Assembly: GCF_011769525.1 (NCBI RefSeq)
Contig: NZ_CP050440.1
Coordinates: 4,775,501 to 4,839,500, forward strand
Source: Tolypothrix sp. PCC 7910
GTDB taxonomy: Bacteria > Cyanobacteriota > Cyanobacteriia > Cyanobacteriales > Nostocaceae
DNA: 64,000 bases
Reading direction: 5' to 3'
Below, one piece after another: positions 30,114-37,955 of this stretch (positions are counted from its first letter, which is position 1; each line of letters opens with the position of its first letter). Position numbers and translations under genes: made by a program. The notes below the pieces were generated by a model, which saw only the letters and a list, made by a program, of their open reading frames with translations, was not told the DNA's origin and made no database searches.

Positions 30114-31967
30114 CTATTCTATGTTTCCACGGCGCTGTACCTTAGAAGTGCTATCTATATAAAACGCGCCGAGATTATTACCGCTTAAATCGCAGTTTTC
30201 CACTGTACCCAAACCACTATCGTGGACATAAACGCCGCGTCCCTTATTCTGATTGATTTTACAGCGTTGAATTATAGCATTACCATTTACTCTAATTTCT
30301 ACACCTGATAAATCATGACCTAAGATTTCGCAATCTTCCACTGTGGCTTGTCCATCCTCATAAACCAGAACTCCGCCTTGTTTGCCATTATGAAATTTGC
30401 ACCTTTGGATTACAGCATTGCTATTATCCTTAATTGCTATGCCTGATAAACCATTACCGAAGATATCGCAGTCTTGTACTGTTCCGCGGCTGTTTTTTTG
30501 AAAAAAGATTCCTGCTTGTGCGCCATCGTGGATTTTACACTGTTGGATAATGGGATTAGCTGTTGCACCGATAACACTGACGCAAGAAAGGGAATCGGAA
30601 GTAATGTCGCATTCAGCTAAGGTTAATTGACCTTGAGGAATGTCTACAGCAAAGAAATTGTTATTCTTTTTTCCTGCTACACCACGTAAAGTTAAACCTC
30701 GGACTTCCGCTTGATTTGTTTGCATAACAATGCAATTTGAGTTTGCACTCTCAATCACAATGTTAGATACAGGCCCATCACCAATAATCTTGATTGGCTT
30801 GTCAATGATTAAACTTTCTTGGTAAAAACCTGGATTTACCAAAATCCGGGTACCAGGTTGAGCATTTTTAATTGCTTCACTAATAGTTTTAAAGTCACCC
30901 AATCCATTACTAGAAACAGTTAGAGTCGTTTTGTTTTTAGTAAAAAATGTATATAAACCAATTGGTATAGCTAATCCAATGCTACCAAAACCTAGCATTT
31001 GCACTACACGCCTTCTAGGCCATTTGGGTGGTGCTAATGGTGGCGGTGGCGGTGGGGGTTGTAAACTTTGGTCGATTTGGTCTAATCGTTGTAAAATTTC
31101 CTGAGTATTCGCTGGTCGGTGACCGGGTAAATGCGCCATCATTTGGTCGATTAAATCTGCCAAAAGTGGCGAAATGTGAGGCGCATAACTCCGCCAGCCC
31201 ATCTCATTGGTGTAAGAATTATAAATTGCTGGGTCAGTAGGTTGTTTACCTGTGAGTAAATAAACAAATGTGCGTGCCAAAGCAAAGAAATCGGACTGAA
31301 GTACAGCCTGACCGTTCATTTGTTCGAGTGGTGTGTAACCTGCGGAAATAATTCCTGTTACCTGACCTTGAGCCTGTGCGAAATAATAAGTTTGTGTGAG
31401 TTCTCTAGCTGTACCAAAATCAATTAATGCTAATTCCCCAGAACTCGCTCTTAGCATAATATTAGGTGGCTTGATATCCCGATGGAAAAAGTTTTGTTTG
31501 TGTACGCAATCGAGAATCGTTACTAATTCCCGAAACCATTGCAGCGCCAAATGTTGATCAATCGGTCGCATCCCCCGATTTTCCATATATTTCTGCAAAT
31601 CCATCCCCACAATTTTTTCCATGACAAAACAATGGCTGGGGTTTTGGCTGTTTCTGGGAAAATAAACAAAGTAAGCATCGCGCTCAACTTTGGGAATACC
31701 AGGGTGATTAAGTTTACTTAAAACTTCTGCTTCTTGCTGAAATAATTCTATTGCTTTTTGATGATTGTTTGTGAGAATTTTAATCACTTTCGGCGTGTTA
31801 GTGCGAACTTCTATCGCCTCAAAAGTGACTGCAAAACCACCACCGCCTAACTGACGCACGACACGATAACGGCCTTGTAGCAGTAGTTCTGAGCCGCAAC
31901 TAATACAAAATAGTTCATCATTACTATTCTGTGGGTTTGTGCATTGAGGATTGATGCAGAAGCTCAT
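30114..31967 (-). CDS. Serine/threonine protein kinase with N-terminal zinc ribbon and C-terminal beta-helix
   Basis: 617 residues. A short zinc-ribbon-like start with two Cys pairs (CINPQC and CISCG) leads into a Hanks-type kinase domain (about 33-300): GRYRVVRQLGGGGFAVTFEA, catalytic loop FHRDIKPPNIML, DFGTARE. A proline stretch and one membrane segment (VVQMLGFGSIGLAIPIGLYT, about 325-345) follow. The outer part (about 350-617) is a right-handed parallel beta-helix of about 22-residue turns such as VQDCDIFGNGLSGIAIKDNS and VEDCEILGHDLSGVEIRVNG. The kinase is thus membrane-anchored with an extracytoplasmic pectate-lyase-like sensor or binding domain. Substrates are unknown. Confidence 0.9.
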   Translation of the reverse strand: MSFCINPQCTNPQNSNDELFCISCGSELLLQGRYRVVRQLGGGGFAVTFEAIEVRTNTPKVIKILTNNHQKAIELFQQEAEVLSKLNHPGIPKVERDAYFVYFPRNSQNPSHCFVMEKIVGMDLQKYMENRGMRPIDQHLALQWFRELVTILDCVHKQNFFHRDIKPPNIMLRASSGELALIDFGTARELTQTYYFAQAQGQVTGIISAGYTPLEQMNGQAVLQSDFFALARTFVYLLTGKQPTDPAIYNSYTNEMGWRSYAPHISPLLADLIDQMMAHLPGHRPANTQEILQRLDQIDQSLQPPPPPPPLAPPKWPRRRVVQMLGFGSIGLAIPIGLYTFFTKNKTTLTVSSNGLGDFKTISEAIKNAQPGTRILVNPGFYQESLIIDKPIKIIGDGPVSNIVIESANSNCIVMQTNQAEVRGLTLRGVAGKKNNNFFAVDIPQGQLTLAECDITSDSLSCVSVIGATANPIIQQCKIHDGAQAGIFFQKNSRGTVQDCDIFGNGLSGIAIKDNSNAVIQRCKFHNGKQGGVLVYEDGQATVEDCEILGHDLSGVEIRVNGNAIIQRCKINQNKGRGVYVHDSGLGTVENCDLSGNNLGAFYIDSTSKVQRRGNIE

Positions 31968-32111
31968 TGCGTCAGCAGGTTACAGTTTTATCTGCTAGTT
32001 TACCTTTATCACCTGGATTTTTCGGTAAAGAGTTTTTAGCGATCGCAATATTTAGGGACTTCCAAATAAAAAAATCATCATCGCTTTGGCAAGCAGAGGA
32101 GAAAAGCAATT

Positions 32112-32145
32112 ATCAATGCCCAATGCTCAATGCCCAATGCCCCAT
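32112..32145. repeat. Heptameric repeats (CAATGCC type)
   Basis: Tandem caatgcc/caatgct units lie immediately after the lipoxygenase stop, between convergent-side ends. Confidence 0.8.
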
Positions 32146-32147
32146 AG

Positions 32148-34055
32148 CTAAATATTAATGCTGTTAGGAATGCGAGATGGTAAAAGGTAAGGATACTCAA
32201 CACCGCCATCGGCTACACGCTGTTGATTGCGGTTTTTAATTGTTCTTTCAATATCTTTGAGTTCATTTTGAAACTGGGTGAGGATTTGGCGATCGCCTTG
32301 TTCGGTAAAATTGATTAAATCAGAACTGCCAAGTTTTCCCCAATTAATCCCACTCAGGGAAAATGATAACTGCATCTGTTCTAAATCCTGTAAGGCTGGC
32401 GGTAACAATTGCGTCAGGGTACTTGGGGTATCTGGTTGGCTGTAAAGTGCTAAAGGTGCGTTGGGAACATAGCCGACATAATCAAACTGGCTAAAGTTAA
32501 CCGCGGCGTGTTGCGGTCCAGAGGTAAAGATAATTACAGTGGCAATATCTATGAGTTGTTGCAAGCTGGTGATTTCTGGAAACCCTGGTACGCGGGGATA
32601 GCTAGGTAATTCTTCAATCTCTAACCCAGCGGCGATCGCCCATCCTTTCGGTACCCAACTTGGTGCTTGAGCAAACTCCGATAGCGGACGGGAGTCTAAG
32701 GGTGCGCCTAGTTCTGCTGTCCAAGCTTGCAGATATAAGTCTTGTTGGACTGCGCGGTCATCGCCATAGTAGCGTTGTAAATAACGGGTAGTATAATTAG
32801 CGATCGCTGCCCACAACAATAAGGCATCATCACGGTAAGGAAACTCTGAGATGAATTTTGCTTCTATTCCCCGAGTTGTGATGTTATTAAGTAAAGAATA
32901 TTCCCTAAAAGGACGTTTTCTATAAGCGCGATTAATTAACCCTAAAGAAGTTTCTCTGGTAGTCGCCATTAACTGATCAATGGCAGAACCTTCACCCAGC
33001 AATAAGCTATTCCCTCTAGTATTAATTGCCAACAGAAACTGAAAATGGGGACGCAATAGCCGAGACAGGGGATGATTTTCTGGTAACTGTCGAGCAGTGG
33101 CGATCGCAAATGTCTCCATTGCCAAATGAGTATAGGCTAAGTGAGTAATCAACTCATGGTCGGTGACATCGGCAGTTTGTACAGAGAGTTTTGCCCTTGT
33201 CCAGTCGTCGGCATTATCCCTAGCTGTGACGACTCTGCCTTTTTCTACCTCAATCAGTAATGGTTCAAGTCCATCATCAGAGCGATAAAACAGCGCCGTA
33301 GGACTCCCTACATAGCGACCATAATGCAAATCTGTGGCTTTTAAATCTTGCAACAGGGGATATTCAGCAATAAACAAACGGTTAGCCCCTGCGGATGCTA
33401 TTAAGTCTATCACGCTATCATCAGCCAATTTATAAGGCTGATTGATCCAAGCTTGCAATCTACCCGTTTCCTCAGACTGCAAACGCCTTAATACCATTGG
33501 GTTTTGCCCCGCTAACCGTTGCCGCCCAAACTCGCGATCGCTTAAGCCACCATCTCGCTGATGAATTAAGCTCACTATGGGGCGTTGGGGTGAGTGAGGC
33601 TGACATTTTCCGCTTTGTTCTAGGGATTGGTAAAAGTGCGATCGCTGTTGCTCATGAGAATTTGCCTTTTTTGCTGCGTCCGTTGCTTTCAAAAGTTGCT
33701 GTAACATTTGCTTGCGTTGGCGAACATAGCTGGCATTAAACTGTTCATTTGGTGGCAAATAAAAATTAAACCATCCCGATTGAAAAATCTCGAAATCTGC
33801 CAGCAAAGTAGATAAATTATCGAAGTTTCCCTCAAAATCATGAATTAGCTTTTCTAACTCTGCTACTAGCAAACTCAAAGGTTGCGATACTTGTCCTTGA
33901 CTTAGCTGATTTTGCCGCAGTTTCATCAATATATAGCGCAATACCCCATCTTCTCCCCCATAGGGAAAAATCCGTGCAGGCCCCTTATCATCAAGAGTAG
34001 CTGGGTTATAGCGATATTGACCTTGTTGTTTTGTAGAAAGTGCTTGGCGTTGCAT
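32148..34055 (-). CDS. Lipoxygenase
   Basis: 635 residues with the full set of non-heme iron ligands: His305 and His310 (HLAYTH, spacing HX4H), His516 and Asn520 (GPQHAAVNFSQF) and the C-terminal Ile635 (PNSINI-stop). Other family marks are LLRPHFQFLLAINTRG, PYRDDALLLWAAIANY, PSWVPKGWA and FPEITSLQQLIDIATVIIFT. Lipoxygenases insert oxygen into polyunsaturated fatty acids to give hydroperoxides. The first 150 residues do not look like a PLAT lipid-binding domain but like the helical N-terminus of bacterial enzymes. The regio- and stereospecificity cannot be read safely from the sequence. It is divergent from the photolyase-like gene at 34.2 kb. Confidence 0.92.
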   Translation of the reverse strand: MQRQALSTKQQGQYRYNPATLDDKGPARIFPYGGEDGVLRYILMKLRQNQLSQGQVSQPLSLLVAELEKLIHDFEGNFDNLSTLLADFEIFQSGWFNFYLPPNEQFNASYVRQRKQMLQQLLKATDAAKKANSHEQQRSHFYQSLEQSGKCQPHSPQRPIVSLIHQRDGGLSDREFGRQRLAGQNPMVLRRLQSEETGRLQAWINQPYKLADDSVIDLIASAGANRLFIAEYPLLQDLKATDLHYGRYVGSPTALFYRSDDGLEPLLIEVEKGRVVTARDNADDWTRAKLSVQTADVTDHELITHLAYTHLAMETFAIATARQLPENHPLSRLLRPHFQFLLAINTRGNSLLLGEGSAIDQLMATTRETSLGLINRAYRKRPFREYSLLNNITTRGIEAKFISEFPYRDDALLLWAAIANYTTRYLQRYYGDDRAVQQDLYLQAWTAELGAPLDSRPLSEFAQAPSWVPKGWAIAAGLEIEELPSYPRVPGFPEITSLQQLIDIATVIIFTSGPQHAAVNFSQFDYVGYVPNAPLALYSQPDTPSTLTQLLPPALQDLEQMQLSFSLSGINWGKLGSSDLINFTEQGDRQILTQFQNELKDIERTIKNRNQQRVADGGVEYPYLLPSRIPNSINI

Positions 34056-34112
34056 TATTAGCTCCTATTTGCAACAGTGGAATGGGAGGTTGGAGAATCA
34101 GGGAAAAATTTT

Positions 34113-34175
34113 CATTACTAATTACCCCCATTACCAATTACCGATTACCAATTACCCATTCCCAATTACCAAATG
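34113..34175. repeat. Heptameric repeats (ATTACCA/ATTACCC type)
   Basis: Tandem attaccc, attacca and attaccg units lie just before the photolyase-like gene. The open frame through them is not protein-like (repeated ITNYP), which argues for the start at 34201. Confidence 0.85.
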
Positions 34176-34200
34176 CCAAAATTATCAATTAATCGAAAAA

Positions 34201-35040
34201 ATGCGACGTGAATTTTCTCATCGGGATGAATTAATAGCCTATCTTCGCCAAGAATTCCCGAAAGCAGCGGAACGGGATGATTCTATCAGCGAAATAGTGG
34301 GGGGACGGAAAGCTGCAGAACAAGCATTAGCAAAAGTTGAGCCTGTTACCTATGCAAAAACACGTAACTTTTTAACTGGTGCAGTTACAAAGCTTTCACC
34401 TTATATTCGCTATGGGATTCTCAGTCTGCGAGAAATTAGGGATTATGTAAAAGCGCAGATACAAAACCCAGAAGATGCGACTAAATTAATTAATGAATTA
34501 GGCTGGCGCGATTACTGGCAGAGATTATATGCGAAGTTGGGTAATGGGATTTGGGAAGACCAAGAAGCATATAAAACTGGTTACACGGCTGAAAATTACG
34601 CGCCTGATTTACCAGAGGACATTCAAACAGGTAGTACGGGTTTAGTATGTATTGATACTTTTAGCCAAAATTTAAGAGAGATAGGCTATCTGCATAACCA
34701 TGCTCGGATGTGGTTAGCAGCTTATATTGTCCATTGGCGGCGGATTCGTTGGCAAGCTGGGGCGAAATGGTTTCTACAACATTTATTAGATGGCGATCCT
34801 GCTAGCAATAATATGTCATGGCAATGGGTGGCGAGTACCTTTAGCCAAAAACCCTATTATTTCAACCGCGAAAATTTAGAACGTTACACCAACGGAGTTT
34901 ATTGTCGCCAATGTCCGCTTTATGGTCATTGTGATTTTGAAGGTAGTTATGAAGAATTAGAACAACGACTATTCCCCCACGGTGAATTTAACAAACAACC
35001 GAATAGCCAAAGTTGGCAACGTGGGAAGAAGAAAAGATAG
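34201..35040 (+). CDS. Short photolyase/cryptochrome-like FAD-binding protein without antenna domain
   Basis: 279 residues from the ATG at 34201. The sequence matches only the C-terminal, FAD-binding helical half of the photolyase/cryptochrome superfamily: KLSPYIRYGILSLREI, ELGWRDYWQRLY, LHNHARMWLAAYIVHW, HLLDGDPASNNMSWQWVAST. The N-terminal alpha/beta domain that binds the antenna chromophore is absent, and upstream bases are repeats, so it was not lost recently by frameshift. A CX2CX5C cluster (YCRQCPLYGHCDF) near the C-terminus could bind metal or an Fe-S centre. DNA repair or light signalling are both possible. It stands alone on the plus strand. Confidence 0.82.
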   Translation: MRREFSHRDELIAYLRQEFPKAAERDDSISEIVGGRKAAEQALAKVEPVTYAKTRNFLTGAVTKLSPYIRYGILSLREIRDYVKAQIQNPEDATKLINELGWRDYWQRLYAKLGNGIWEDQEAYKTGYTAENYAPDLPEDIQTGSTGLVCIDTFSQNLREIGYLHNHARMWLAAYIVHWRRIRWQAGAKWFLQHLLDGDPASNNMSWQWVASTFSQKPYYFNRENLERYTNGVYCRQCPLYGHCDFEGSYEELEQRLFPHGEFNKQPNSQSWQRGKKKR

Positions 35041-35064
35041 GTATTTGGTGTTTGTTCGGCAAAA

Positions 35065-35982
35065 CTAAGGATTGTATTCAAATTCGCTTGTTGAACGTAC
35101 ACCAATCCAATCGCCTGTTGGAGTTTGTCCGACTTCGTAAGTGTAACCAATATCCCAAAAGCTGATAGTGTAGAGAGTGCGATCGCTCAAACACTGGTTC
35201 ATAAATTGGCTGAGTTTGCGACTATTGTAGGCATCGCTAGCATACTCAACCGTTGGCTTTTCTATCATCACCATTGCTGCGGCTTGTAGTGCTAGTTCAA
35301 TGGCAGATATTTTAGTTTTGGCGTATGCACCTACAAGGTGATGTTTATAAGTATAGTTATATCCGCCGTGATAGTAGCCGTAAATGGTAATTGGTGTGAG
35401 GTGATCGAGACAGGATTGCACTTCAGTTATCAAACTGTCATCAGCTAAAGTTGCTGATGCTTCGCATACAATTTGGGTTGTGGGTGGGTTTGTTTTACGG
35501 CGATTATAGCTGACTTGATCGGGGACAGTAGGTGCAAGACATAGCCAGTTATTATCGCGAGTTTCAGCTACTAATATTGATACAGAAAAATCAGGATGTC
35601 CCCATTCAAAATTTTGATGGTTTGATTTTGGGATAGATAAACTATAAGCTTGCAAATTTTGACAATTGTTAGTCAGTATATGCTGAATTTTTTGATAATA
35701 TTCTCGGCATTCAGCAGCAATATTTTGATTCCAGTTATTGTTTTTGCGTTCGGAACGAGTCGGAGCATACTCACCATATTCTTTTTGATTTGTAGGCGTT
35801 CCCCATTCCTCAATGTTTTGCCAATGTTCAAAAGCAAGCTCTATATCTGTAAGGGTGACGAATCTTTGAGCAATCATCAAACTCCACAGGTTTAAGTCAC
35901 CTTGGTTTATAGTTTCCCACACAAAGGAATTAGAAGCGAGAATCTCTAATGTCCCCAGTAATTTTTCTGTTTCGGCGTTCAT
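35065..35982 (-). CDS. NuiA-like double-module protein, paralogue 1 of 3
   Basis: 305 residues. It belongs with the next two genes: all start M-x-x-x-T-E-[KE]-[IL]-L-[AG]-T-L and end S-E-F-x-Y-N-P. The N-terminal half has VTLTDIELAFEHWQN, a helix ending ILTNNCQNLQAYSL, and VSILVAETRDNNWLCLAPTV. The C-terminal half has IYGYYHGGYNYTYKHHLVGA, then LSQFMNQCLSDRTLYTISFW and YEVGQTPTGDWIGVRSTSEF. Both helix-strand-strand units resemble the C-terminal part of Anabaena nuclease A inhibitor NuiA (helix, x-N-L-x-N-x-x-V-Y-R, V-Y-V-I-G-x-T, G-I-S-T-K). This copy is the most diverged. It is last in the LRV operon, 29 bases after paralogue 2. The similarity is by eye only. Confidence 0.72.
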   Translation of the reverse strand: MNAETEKLLGTLEILASNSFVWETINQGDLNLWSLMIAQRFVTLTDIELAFEHWQNIEEWGTPTNQKEYGEYAPTRSERKNNNWNQNIAAECREYYQKIQHILTNNCQNLQAYSLSIPKSNHQNFEWGHPDFSVSILVAETRDNNWLCLAPTVPDQVSYNRRKTNPPTTQIVCEASATLADDSLITEVQSCLDHLTPITIYGYYHGGYNYTYKHHLVGAYAKTKISAIELALQAAAMVMIEKPTVEYASDAYNSRKLSQFMNQCLSDRTLYTISFWDIGYTYEVGQTPTGDWIGVRSTSEFEYNP

Positions 35983-36011
35983 AGTTATTTGCGTAAATAT
36001 AATATTTAAAA

Positions 36012-36950
36012 CTATGGATTATATACAAATTCACTTTTGATATATAAACCAGCCCAATCACAGCCTGCAATCTCGCCAATTATATATATATTCTCCTGAG
36101 TCCAAAAACTGAATCTATACATCATTACTTCCGCAAAAGTATGATGTAAAAATTGGTTTAATTTCTCATATGTTGCATATTCTGCTGCTGAATCACGCAC
36201 CCGAAATTGTAAGTATTGTGTATCAGGGTAAAAATTATGAAATTGGCTAATTTCTAGCATCCCTGAAGCTTGTAGAGCCTGTGCAATTGCTGCTTCTTTC
36301 GTTTCAGCCGCACCATAGACGATATGATAATCGTAATTATAGTAATACCCACCACCAAAATCTCCCTCTAAGTGAATTGTTCCTAGTTCTGATGTGATGG
36401 CTTGAAGTTGTGAGACTATATTTACTGTGTTTTCTCCTAATGCTTGAGTAGAGATAGATTGAGTAATAGGAAAACGAGAAATTTGCCCTTGTGTAATATT
36501 AGTTTCTTTATAAAGGGTATGGAAAACAGCAATCCAGTTTCCATCTGCGGTTTTACCAACTATCAACCCCACTAAATCGTTGTCTGGGAAATACGAGGAA
36601 GTTTTAACATTAAAGGATTCTAAATCTTGCAAATTCTGAGTAAGTAATTGAGATAATATTCCTATTTTGTTAGCCCAGGCAGTTTTCTCAGTTGAATTTA
36701 AAGAAAAGCTATTAAAATTACCTGCATAATCCATTGTCTGCCAATTTTTAATTGTGGCATCAATATCTGTAAGTTTTAACCAGCCTTTCTCAAGGCTGAG
36801 ATTCAGTATATTAAATTTACCATTTTGGGATAACTCCCAAACAAAGGGATAAATATATCCGCCATCTTCATGTCCAGGTAAATTAAAGCCTGATTGAGGC
36901 TCGATGATAACTTGTAGTGTTGCTAGAATTTCCTCTGTTTTTGATTGCAT
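36012..36950 (-). CDS. NuiA-like double-module protein, paralogue 2 of 3
   Basis: 312 residues. Module 1: YPFVWELSQNGKFNIL, LKLTDIDATIKNWQ, LLTQNLQDLESFNV, LVGLIVGKTADGNWIAVFHT. Module 2: GDFGGGYYYNYDYHIVYGAA, KLNQFLHHTFAEVMMYRFSF, YIIGEIAGCDWAGLYIKSEF. The two modules each end in the strand pair typical of NuiA. No signal peptide or membrane segment is seen, so it should be cytosolic. It sits 47 bases after paralogue 3 and 29 bases before paralogue 1 in the same direction. If it keeps NuiA's role it would bind a nuclease, but no nuclease gene is adjacent. Confidence 0.74.
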   Translation of the reverse strand: MQSKTEEILATLQVIIEPQSGFNLPGHEDGGYIYPFVWELSQNGKFNILNLSLEKGWLKLTDIDATIKNWQTMDYAGNFNSFSLNSTEKTAWANKIGILSQLLTQNLQDLESFNVKTSSYFPDNDLVGLIVGKTADGNWIAVFHTLYKETNITQGQISRFPITQSISTQALGENTVNIVSQLQAITSELGTIHLEGDFGGGYYYNYDYHIVYGAAETKEAAIAQALQASGMLEISQFHNFYPDTQYLQFRVRDSAAEYATYEKLNQFLHHTFAEVMMYRFSFWTQENIYIIGEIAGCDWAGLYIKSEFVYNP

Positions 36951-36997
36951 GGTGGAATAGGTAATTGGTAATAGGTTTTTTCCTGTGCTTTTACTAG

Positions 36998-37942
36998 CTA
37001 AGGATTATAATCAAATTCACTTTCGATATATATTCCTGCTATGTCTTCAGCCTTTGTTTGACCGAAAATATATATACATTCAAGATTCCAAAAGCTACAT
37101 CTAAACATCTTCAGATTGGTAAGATTTTGATTTAAAAATTGATTTATTTTGTGGTATTTAGGATAAAAATCACCAATCTCTTTTTCGTCCCACATCCAAG
37201 ATAAAGCTTCTGTGTCAAACTCATGAAATTGAGCTATGTCAAGCATTCCTGCTTTTTGTAGAGCAATTAATAATGCTTTCTCTTGCGAATTGGCTATTCC
37301 TTGGACTAAATAATGCTTGAATTGATAATCATACCCACCACCGTAATAACCATAAATATTAATTGGTGGTAACTGATTGATGATTTGCTGAAAGTTATAT
37401 TGTAATTTAGCTGTATTGCTGCCCAAAGATAGCTGCATTGTTAAATCAGGTAAATTAGAACATTTGATTTCTCCTTGCAATTTTGTTTCTCTAGCAACAG
37501 TTTGAGAAAAGCAAAACCAATCATTATCTGTGGTTTGACCCAACACAATATAAAAAGAATAGACAGGAATTTTACTAAATTTTAATACCTGTATATTTTG
37601 GAGATTTTTCTGGATAGCATCAGCAAAGGTTTCGTATATCTTTGCTCTTGCATCAGCTAATTCAGGAGTGATCCTATCTTCGTAATCATCTGGAAAATCG
37701 TCTGGGTTTAAATAACCTCGACGTTCTAATGCTTGCCAACTTTTTACAGCAACATCAATATCTGTGAGAGTTATCCATTTGCGATCGCGTCCCAAATTCA
37801 GCAAGCTAAAATCGCCTTTTTCCTTTACATCCCAAACAAAAGGTATTAAAGAAGAATAGTGATTATAGTGCAGACGAAACTCAAGGCTTTTTTCAATCAG
37901 TACTTCAAGAGTACCTAAGATTTTTTCCGTTTCTAAGTTCAT
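36998..37942 (-). CDS. NuiA-like double-module protein, paralogue 3 of 3
   Basis: 314 residues from the ATG at 37942 (MNLETEKILGTLEVL), which matches the starts of the two paralogues; a longer frame opening at 38056 would overlap the LRV gene. Module 1: IPFVWDVKEKGDFSLL, ITLTDIDVAVKSWQ, FADAIQKNLQNIQVLKF, YIVLGQTTDNDWFCFSQT. Module 2: GYYGGGYDYQFKHYLVQGIA, KINQFLNQNLTNLKMFRCSF, YIFGQTKAEDIAGIYIESEF. This copy shows the clearest NuiA similarity. It starts 13 bases after the LRV stop codon, so the two are almost certainly cotranscribed. Confidence 0.75.
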   Translation of the reverse strand: MNLETEKILGTLEVLIEKSLEFRLHYNHYSSLIPFVWDVKEKGDFSLLNLGRDRKWITLTDIDVAVKSWQALERRGYLNPDDFPDDYEDRITPELADARAKIYETFADAIQKNLQNIQVLKFSKIPVYSFYIVLGQTTDNDWFCFSQTVARETKLQGEIKCSNLPDLTMQLSLGSNTAKLQYNFQQIINQLPPINIYGYYGGGYDYQFKHYLVQGIANSQEKALLIALQKAGMLDIAQFHEFDTEALSWMWDEKEIGDFYPKYHKINQFLNQNLTNLKMFRCSFWNLECIYIFGQTKAEDIAGIYIESEFDYNP

Positions 37943-37955
37943 ATTTATATTTGAT

